The translations under genes and the position numbers were made by a program. Shown here in pieces: positions 60,006 to 64,000 of a stretch of 64,000 nucleotides of DNA. Source of the stretch: DAOUAT01 sp964551735. Lineage in GTDB: Bacteria; Chloroflexota; Anaerolineae; CG2-30-64-16. The stretch covers positions 295,369 through 359,368 of the forward strand of contig CAZKEF010000001.1 of NCBI GenBank assembly GCA_964551735.1, in the 5' to 3' direction. Below the pieces are notes generated by a model. The model worked only from the letters and a program-made list of their open reading frames with translations. It had not been told where the DNA came from and did not search any database. The stretch's first letter is position 1. Each line of letters opens with the position of its first letter.

Positions 60006-60296
60006 ATGTTAGAACAGGTCATGGTAACCACCGAGTCGCCAAGAGTCTTGAGACCATTGCTCAAAGCCGCCATCCAGACCGAAGCAAAGGCTTTGGGCCA
60101 TGGCATTCAACGCACGAAGCAACGCCTGCTGGCCTTCGAGAAGCAATTCGGGATGACCTCAGATGAATTTGAGCGACGTTACGTCGCGGCCGAGATTGCC
60201 GAGAGCCTGGATTTCATCGAATGGTTGGGTGAAATCAAGATGCTGCGCGTGCTCAACGAGCAGAAACAGGCGTTGGACGGCGCACGGGTCAAGTGA
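60006..60296 (+). CDS. putative antitoxin (TumA-like), 96 aa
   Basis: A small all-helical protein (KAAIQTEAKALGHGIQRTKQRLLAFEKQFGMTSDEFERRYVAAEIAES) with no membrane segment. GGGAG lies about eight bases before ATG 60006. Its stop overlaps the GTG start of the DUF6516 toxin gene (GTGA), the usual antitoxin-first arrangement. Family membership rests on context and general pattern. Confidence 0.65.
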   Translation: MLEQVMVTTESPRVLRPLLKAAIQTEAKALGHGIQRTKQRLLAFEKQFGMTSDEFERRYVAAEIAESLDFIEWLGEIKMLRVLNEQKQALDGARVK

Positions 60297-60670
60297 TTGA
60301 CGCGTATTTTCGCTCGATTTTTGCCACGCTGCGGGCGTCTCCCATCGTGCAATCGCACAATATCACGTTTGATAAGCGCGGCCCGTATGCGGGGTATATT
60401 CGAGGCGATATCTTCTTCACGGATGACTCGCAACTCCACTTGCGCGAGTTCGTCAACACGCAGGCCGGCGCCCACCGCTTCACGTATGTTTATCACTACC
60501 AGGCGGCGAACGGCGCCAGGATCTTCCGCTACGACGATACACCCCATTTTCCAGCACTATCATCTTTTCCGCATCACAAGCACCTGGCCGATGTGTCAGA
60601 TGTGATCGCATGCGCCGCACCGACGCTTAAGCACATTCTCGCCGAGATCGGGGCGATTATCGTCCGCTAA
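60293..60670 (+). CDS. tumE: TumE family toxin (DUF6516)
   Basis: A 125-aa protein. Motifs SQLHLREFVNTQAGAHRFTYVYHYQ and FRYDDTPHFPALSSFPHHKHLADVSDV are characteristic of DUF6516/TumE proteins, which pair with a small helical antitoxin. The His-rich FPHHKH segment is the best-conserved part. GTG 60293 overlaps the antitoxin stop. Its end overlaps by four bases the stop of the convergent ABC exporter gene. The mode of toxicity is not evident from sequence. Confidence 0.78.
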   Translation: MIDAYFRSIFATLRASPIVQSHNITFDKRGPYAGYIRGDIFFTDDSQLHLREFVNTQAGAHRFTYVYHYQAANGARIFRYDDTPHFPALSSFPHHKHLADVSDVIACAAPTLKHILAEIGAIIVR

Positions 60671-62496
60671 TATCGCATCCCCTCAATATACTCGATCGAC
60701 TGATGCCTGAAATACGCGTCGTACAACGTCGCGTAGTGCCCGCCCGCGGCCATCAGCGCATCGTGGGTGCCTTCTTCGATGATCCGGCCCCCATCCATCA
60801 CGATGATCCGATCCGCGGCCTTGACGGTGGAGAGCCGGTGCGCGATGACGATGGCGGTGCGGTCATGCATCAGGGCCTCCAGCCCGTCCTGGATCTGCGT
60901 CTCGGTGAAAGGGTCCACGCTGGCGGTGGCCTCGTCCAGGATGAAGATGGCCGGGTCTTTCAGCACGACGCGCGCCAGCACCACGAGCTGCCGCTGGCCC
61001 ATCGAGAGGCTGGCCCCGCGCTCGCCCACGTCGGTGTCCAGCCCCTGGGGCAGGTCGCTCACCCATTCGCCGGCCGCCACCCGCATGGCCGCGGCGTACA
61101 CTCCTTCATCGCTCGCCTCCGGCCGGCCGTAGCGGATGTTCTCGCGCACTGTGCCTGAGAACAGGAACGGCTCCTGCGGCACGATGCCGATCTGCCCGCG
61201 GTACGCGGTCAGATCCAGCCGGCGGATATCACGGCCGTCCACCAGCAGCTCGCCCTCCTGGAACTCGTAGAAGCGCGCCACCAGCCGGCCCACGCTGCTC
61301 TTGCCCGCGCCGGTGTGCCCCACCAGCGCCACCGTCTCGCGCGGCCGGATGGTCAGATTGAAGTCGGGCAGCACGATCTCACCGCCCCGCTGCTCCTCGA
61401 CGTTGGGCGTGTAGGTGAAATGGACGTCCCGGAACTCGATGCGGCCGGTCAGCCGGTCGGCCGGCTCGGCCGCGGCCTGCACGACCTTGGGTTCCGCGTC
61501 GATCAGCGCGAACACGCGCTCGGCTGCGGCCAGGCCGTCCTGGAACTGGCTCCAGAAGGATGCGATATTGGTCATCGGCCACCAGTAGAAGCCCACCGCT
61601 TGCATGAACAGGTACCAGTTGCCGGGGGTGATCGCGCCCGCGCCCAACGTCGCCAGGCCGCCCAGGTAGACCAGCAGCGCGATCCCCAGGCCCGACGATG
61701 CACCCAAGATCGGGAAAATGCTCATCAGCGTGAGGCCACGGCGCAAGCCCACGGCATACGCCTGGCGATTGTTGGACGAAAACGCTTGGTAGATGGCCCG
61801 TTCCTGGCGGAAGCTCTTGGCCACCACGATGCCACTGACCGACTCCTGGATCTGCGCGTTGATCTTGGCCGTCACGCGGCGGGCACGCTGCGTCACCTGC
61901 CGGGCAATGCGCCGGAAGCTGAGCGCGACGGCCGCGGCCAACGGCGCCATCACTAGCAACAGCACGGTAAGCCCCACGCTGATGTTCAGCAGCCAGACCG
62001 TCAGGAACAGCACCAACAGCACCTGGCTGATCAGGTTCGTGGTCAACGTCACCACTTCGGACAGGTCTTGCGTATCCGAGGTGATGCGGCTGACGACCTT
62101 GCCGGAGGGGTGCTCGTCGTAGAACGACATGTCGTGGCGGATGGTGGCCGCGAAGACGTCCTCCCGGATCTTCAGCACCACATCGCCCACCACCCGGGCC
62201 GAGAACCACTGTTGGATGAAGTTAAAGCCCCACGCAGCCATGCCCAACAGCAGCACCCCGGCCGCCAGCAGCAGCATCCCGGTCGTGGAGGGGTCGCGCG
62301 CCACGATGTCAATGCCACTGGCGATCAGGATCGGCCCGCCGCTGCCCGCGGCCGAGTTCAGGGTCAGCGCCGCGGCGATCAGTGCGATGCGGCCGCGGTG
62401 CGGCGCGAAGTACGCCAGCACCCGGCGCACCAGCTCCCGGTCGCTGTAATGGCGGTCGTATGCCTCACTGTCGAGGCCGTCAAGAATGAAGCCCAT
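60667..62496 (-). CDS. ABC exporter half-transporter (MsbA/MdlB-like)
   Basis: A 609-aa protein. An exporter transmembrane domain with six helices (about residues 30-325) is followed by the ATPase: Walker A GHTGAGKSS (about 400-408), Q loop VPQEPFLFSG, signature LSMGQRQLVVLAR (Met in place of the second Gly of LSGGQ), Walker B IFILDEATASVD and switch His in AHRLST. The changed signature suggests an asymmetric heterodimer with the next gene, whose LSGGQ is intact. It is eight bases downstream of that gene. Confidence 0.92.
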   Translation of the reverse strand: MGFILDGLDSEAYDRHYSDRELVRRVLAYFAPHRGRIALIAAALTLNSAAGSGGPILIASGIDIVARDPSTTGMLLLAAGVLLLGMAAWGFNFIQQWFSARVVGDVVLKIREDVFAATIRHDMSFYDEHPSGKVVSRITSDTQDLSEVVTLTTNLISQVLLVLFLTVWLLNISVGLTVLLLVMAPLAAAVALSFRRIARQVTQRARRVTAKINAQIQESVSGIVVAKSFRQERAIYQAFSSNNRQAYAVGLRRGLTLMSIFPILGASSGLGIALLVYLGGLATLGAGAITPGNWYLFMQAVGFYWWPMTNIASFWSQFQDGLAAAERVFALIDAEPKVVQAAAEPADRLTGRIEFRDVHFTYTPNVEEQRGGEIVLPDFNLTIRPRETVALVGHTGAGKSSVGRLVARFYEFQEGELLVDGRDIRRLDLTAYRGQIGIVPQEPFLFSGTVRENIRYGRPEASDEGVYAAAMRVAAGEWVSDLPQGLDTDVGERGASLSMGQRQLVVLARVVLKDPAIFILDEATASVDPFTETQIQDGLEALMHDRTAIVIAHRLSTVKAADRIIVMDGGRIIEEGTHDALMAAGGHYATLYDAYFRHQSIEYIEGMRY

Positions 62497-62504
62497 TTTT
62501 TAGT

Positions 62505-64000
62505 CTACCCACACCTGGCAAATATCCTGCAGTAATCCCCACTTCTCTCCAACAACTCCTCGTGCGTCCCCTGGTCAACCAACTCGCCCCGGCGGAGCAC
62601 CAGGATGCGGTCGGCCCAGCGGATCTGGCTGAGACGGTGGGTGATGAGGAAGGTGGTGCGTTGGCGGCTGATGCGCCGCATCGCGCGCTGGATCTGGTCT
62701 TCGGTGGCGCTGTCAATGGCGCTGGTGCTGTCGTCCAGGATCAGGATGCGCGGGTCGGTGAGGAACGCGCGGGCGATAGCCAGGCGTTGGCGTTGCCCGC
62801 CCGACAGGGTGACGCCCCGCTCCCCGACTTCGGTATCATAGCCATCCTTGAAGCTCATGATGAACTCGTGGGCCTGCGCAGCCTGCGCGGCCGCCTCCAC
62901 ATCGGCATCGGTGGCATCGGGCACGCCGAACGCGATGTTCTCGCGCACCGTGCGGGAGAACAGGAAGGGGTCCTGCTCGATGGTGGAGATCTGCGAGCGC
63001 AGGGCTTCCAGGCTCCAGTCGCGCACGTCCACCCCATCCACCAGCACCCGGCCCGCGTCCACGTCGAAGATGCGATTGATCAGCCGAGTCAGGGTAGTCT
63101 TGCCCGAGCCGGTCTGACCCACGATAGCGATGGTCTCGCCCGGTTTGGCGGTAAAGCTGACGTGCTTCAGCACCCCGTCGCACCCGTCGGCCCCGTCGTA
63201 GCTGAAACAGACGTCAGCGAAGACCACCTCGCCCTGGATGGGCTGCGTCACGCCGTGGGGGTTCTCGTCCAGCTCGGTCTCGGTGTTGATGGTCTCCAGG
63301 ATGCGCCGCGCGCCCGCGATGCCAAGCTGCACCAGGTTGAAGGTGAAGATCGAGATAAAGGTCGGGAAGCGCAGCGTGCCCACCAGCCCCAGGAAAGTGA
63401 TAGCCTGGCCCAGGGTCAGGCTGCCGGCCTGCCACAGCAGCAGGCCGTGGAGCAGCGCGCCCGCCCACGCCAGGGTAAATGCCAGCATGGGCCAGTATTT
63501 GGCCTGGATCTCGCCTTGCTTCACGAAGAGATCGCGCACCTTGCGCGCGTTGCCGGTGAACTTCAGCCACTCGTACTGTTCCTGGACGTTGGCCTTGACA
63601 ACCTCGACACCGGAGATCGCCTCGGCGAGGCCCGCGTTCAGCGCGCCGAACTGCTCGCGAATGGCGAAGCTGACCGGTTTCAGGCGCCGATTGTAGTCGT
63701 AGATGGTGATCGCCATCAGGATCAGGAAGACGCCGGGCACCAGCAGCAGCTCCAGCCGCAGGCGGGCAATGATGACGATGGGCACCACGATCGCCATGGC
63801 CGAGTCCAGGATCAGCATCAGGCCGGGGCTGAACATGGCGTTTAGCGAGCGGACGTCGTTGGTGGCGCGCGCCATGATGTCGCCGATGCGCTGGCGGCCG
63901 AAGAAGGTCTGGCTCTTGCCCAGCAAGCTGACATAGAGCTCATCCCGCGCGTCCCGCTCGATGCGCTGCGCGACGAACTCCACCGCGTAGTTGCGCGCCA
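62505..64000 (-). CDS. ABC exporter half-transporter, N-terminus beyond the right edge
   Basis: About 498 codons are visible; the frame stays open to 64000 (…ARNYAVEFVAQRIERDARDELY), so the first two helices are missing. The rest of the exporter domain (to about 230 of the visible part) and a full ATPase are present: Walker A GQTGSGKTT, IEQDPFLFSRTVRENIAFG, signature LSGGQRQRLAIAR, Walker B ILILDDSTSAID (Asp in place of the catalytic Glu). A degenerate catalytic site here and a changed signature in the partner fit a heterodimeric exporter with one active site. Confidence 0.9.
   Translation of the reverse strand, partial: ARNYAVEFVAQRIERDARDELYVSLLGKSQTFFGRQRIGDIMARATNDVRSLNAMFSPGLMLILDSAMAIVVPIVIIARLRLELLLVPGVFLILMAITIYDYNRRLKPVSFAIREQFGALNAGLAEAISGVEVVKANVQEQYEWLKFTGNARKVRDLFVKQGEIQAKYWPMLAFTLAWAGALLHGLLLWQAGSLTLGQAITFLGLVGTLRFPTFISIFTFNLVQLGIAGARRILETINTETELDENPHGVTQPIQGEVVFADVCFSYDGADGCDGVLKHVSFTAKPGETIAIVGQTGSGKTTLTRLINRIFDVDAGRVLVDGVDVRDWSLEALRSQISTIEQDPFLFSRTVRENIAFGVPDATDADVEAAAQAAQAHEFIMSFKDGYDTEVGERGVTLSGGQRQRLAIARAFLTDPRILILDDSTSAIDSATEDQIQRAMRRISRQRTTFLITHRLSQIRWADRILVLRRGELVDQGTHEELLERSGDYCRIFARCG

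Overview
The window is about 64 kb of GC-rich, densely coded bacterial DNA. It most likely comes from an uncultured Chloroflexota (Anaerolineae-like) sulfite or sulfate reducer. That placement is inference. It rests on several surface lipoproteins with long Pro/Thr (PT-rich) stalks, a 10-helix NrfD protein of the ActC/QrcD type, a complete reductive dsr set including dsrD, and very abundant short interspersed hairpin repeats.

1-19.8 kb, minus strand: one long sulfur-respiration operon. From a putative promoter near 20.03 kb it reads: a 32-aa membrane peptide, a YeiH-type sulfite/sulfate transporter, dsrA, dsrB, dsrD, dsrC, dsrM, dsrK, a two-haem dsrJ-like cytochrome, a Tat-type Rieske protein, a monohaem cytochrome c, a Tat-type molybdopterin oxidoreductase, a four-cluster ferredoxin, an NrfD/ActC membrane protein, a 53-aa membrane peptide, a cytochrome c with a helical-repeat tail, GrpB, a radical SAM/SPASM protein, then a second DsrM-like/DsrK-like pair and a DsrE-family gene cut by the left edge. 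The order cytochrome, molybdopterin protein, FeS protein, NrfD matches a Qrc or alternative-complex-III module. It sits where dsrO and dsrP normally follow dsrMKJ. A HEAT-like gene is divergent from the operon.

21-32 kb: tetrapyrrole supply. hemC, hemB and hemL form a minus-strand operon. A plus-strand gene fuses precorrin-2 dehydrogenase, uroporphyrinogen methyltransferase and uroporphyrinogen-III synthase, giving siroheme for DsrAB. Between them is a 1326-aa secreted beta-propeller-like protein.

32-52 kb: an epimerase, a NarX/NarL-like two-component pair, a formylglycine-generating-enzyme-family protein, tRNA-Pro(TGG) with clear promoter and terminator, a DUF5107 lipoprotein, a barnase/barstar-like pair, an M28 peptidase, a PHP phosphoesterase, a TtcA-like PP-loop protein, an inositol-phosphatase-family protein, a TPR protein, an SH3 lipoprotein, a glycoside hydrolase, a PMT-like glycosyltransferase, an MBL hydrolase and a JAMM peptidase.

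52-64 kb: a livKHMGF transporter with a GNAT gene inside it, a cysK-cysE operon behind a candidate transcription-attenuating leader, a small zinc-ribbon-like ORF, a TumA/TumE-like toxin-antitoxin pair and two ABC exporter half-genes, the last cut by the right edge.

Two observations stand out. First, nearly every spacer, including those inside operons, is built of short words repeated on one arm and inverted on the other. Four of these repeat families also occur in frame inside real proteins (NrfD protein, M28 peptidase, siroheme/HemD fusion, cytochrome c, DUF5107 lipoprotein), and the Rieske N-terminus carries a further iterated word; this resembles Rickettsia palindromic elements. Second, the cysK leader encodes a multi-stem domain closed by a helix that competes with an 11-bp antiterminator against an intrinsic terminator. 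That is the architecture of an OFF riboswitch, and I could not match it to a known class by eye.
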